DNA of 14,738 nt from Syntrophomonadaceae bacterium (GTDB lineage Bacteria > Bacillota > Syntrophomonadia > Syntrophomonadales > Syntrophomonadaceae), in NCBI GenBank assembly GCA_012798055.1, contig JAAZOA010000049.1:1-14738 (forward strand), read 5' to 3'. The first letter of the stretch is position 1. The number at the start of each line of letters is the position of its first letter. The notes under the pieces were generated by a model. It ran no database searches. It saw only the letters and a program-made list of their open reading frames with translations, and was not told the origin of the DNA. This document shows, piece by piece, positions 14,304 to 14,738 of this stretch. The translations under genes were made by a program, and so were the position numbers.

Positions 14304-14738
14304 GTGTACTGGCTGAGAAAGATATGGTCACCGGAATTGTTCCAGGGCAAATACAAAACCAGGAATTATTTTGAGGGTTGGTATTATAAGTTGATCAGTG
14401 CCGACCACAAACACATCTATGCCGTTATTCCCGGCATTGCCTTGGGACCCAAACCTGCTGATGCCCAAGCCTTCATTCAGGTGATCAACGGCAGCACCGG
14501 TCGAACTGACTTTTTCAGATACCCTTTATCTGATTTCACCTCTGACCAAAGGCGCTTCGCCATCGCCATCAGCGGAAACAGTTTTTCGCGGGAAGCTATC
14601 AGCTTGAACCTGGCCAGTTCTGAACTGCAGATCAGCGGAGAACTGCATTTTTATGATATCGTCCCCTTTCCCAAAACCTTCACCAGCCCCAATATTATGG
14701 GACCCTATTCATTTTTTCCTTTTATGGAATGCTACCAC
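14304..14738 (+). CDS. Tocopherol-cyclase family protein (3' end outside window)
   Basis: The frame is open for 145 codons to the window edge. The opening ELFQGKYKTRNYFEGWYYKL, followed by AVIPGIALG, is the signature of the tocopherol cyclase family (Pfam Tocopherol_cycl), and GELHFYDIVPFPKTFTSPNI with MGPYSFFPFMECYH continues it. The plant and cyanobacterial enzyme closes the chroman ring of tocopherols; bacterial homologues without tocopherol synthesis have no known reaction. The fold is lipocalin-like and resembles that of carotenoid 1,2-hydratases, so, next to crtN, a role in isoprenoid or carotenoid tailoring is plausible but unproven. The start is uncertain: GTG 14304 has GGGGG seven bases upstream, while in-frame ATGs at 14289 and 14283 lack a ribosome site. 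No signal peptide is seen. Confidence 0.85.
   Translation, partial: MYWLRKIWSPELFQGKYKTRNYFEGWYYKLISADHKHIYAVIPGIALGPKPADAQAFIQVINGSTGRTDFFRYPLSDFTSDQRRFAIAISGNSFSREAISLNLASSELQISGELHFYDIVPFPKTFTSPNIMGPYSFFPFMECYH

Overview
The window looks like a chromosomal segment of a Bacillota (Firmicutes) bacterium, probably from the Clostridia side. The evidence is strong purine-rich ribosome binding sites, sigma-A type promoters with 17-bp spacers, several GTG starts, a Ctc-like L25, a YebE/UPF0316-type membrane protein, an IS256-family remnant and a staphyloxanthin-type carotenoid operon. The species cannot be named from the sequence. No rRNA, tRNA or CRISPR array was recognised.

Left third (1-3711): a likely polyhydroxyalkanoate (PHA) or acyl-CoA neighbourhood. 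Two paralogous phasin-like coiled-coil proteins on the minus strand (1-690, cut by the window edge, and 2542-2892) flank a MaoC/PhaJ-type (R)-enoyl-CoA hydratase (minus) and a CBS-CBS-ACT regulatory protein (plus). The first phasin-like protein carries exact 44-residue tandem repeats, and the second has a single unit. A well-formed promoter of the first is overlapped by a near-perfect palindrome. An acidic orphan protein (3256-3711) and a C-terminal scrap of an IS256-family transposase (3742-3903) end this part.

Middle (4074-7726): household and stress genes, all on the minus strand. They are L25/Ctc, a previously hidden 34-residue lysine-rich small protein, a short DEAD-box RNA helicase, a DUF2179-type membrane protein and a SOUL heme-binding-family protein. 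The helicase and the DUF2179 gene each have a recognisable promoter followed by a terminator-like hairpin inside the 5' leader, which suggests transcription attenuation.

Right half (7940-14738): a C30 carotenoid end-modification cluster. crtP, aldH, crtQ and crtO run as a tight plus-strand operon. Their known relatives oxidise the terminal methyl of 4,4'-diaponeurosporene to an aldehyde, oxidise that to the acid, glycosylate it and acylate it, as in staphyloxanthin. crtO is split by a one-base shift in a run of seven A. The desaturase gene (crtN-like) is convergent and its stop codon overlaps that of crtO. No crtM (diapophytoene synthase) is in the window. Divergent from crtN, and cut by the right edge, is a tocopherol-cyclase-family gene, a possible extra isoprenoid-tailoring enzyme.
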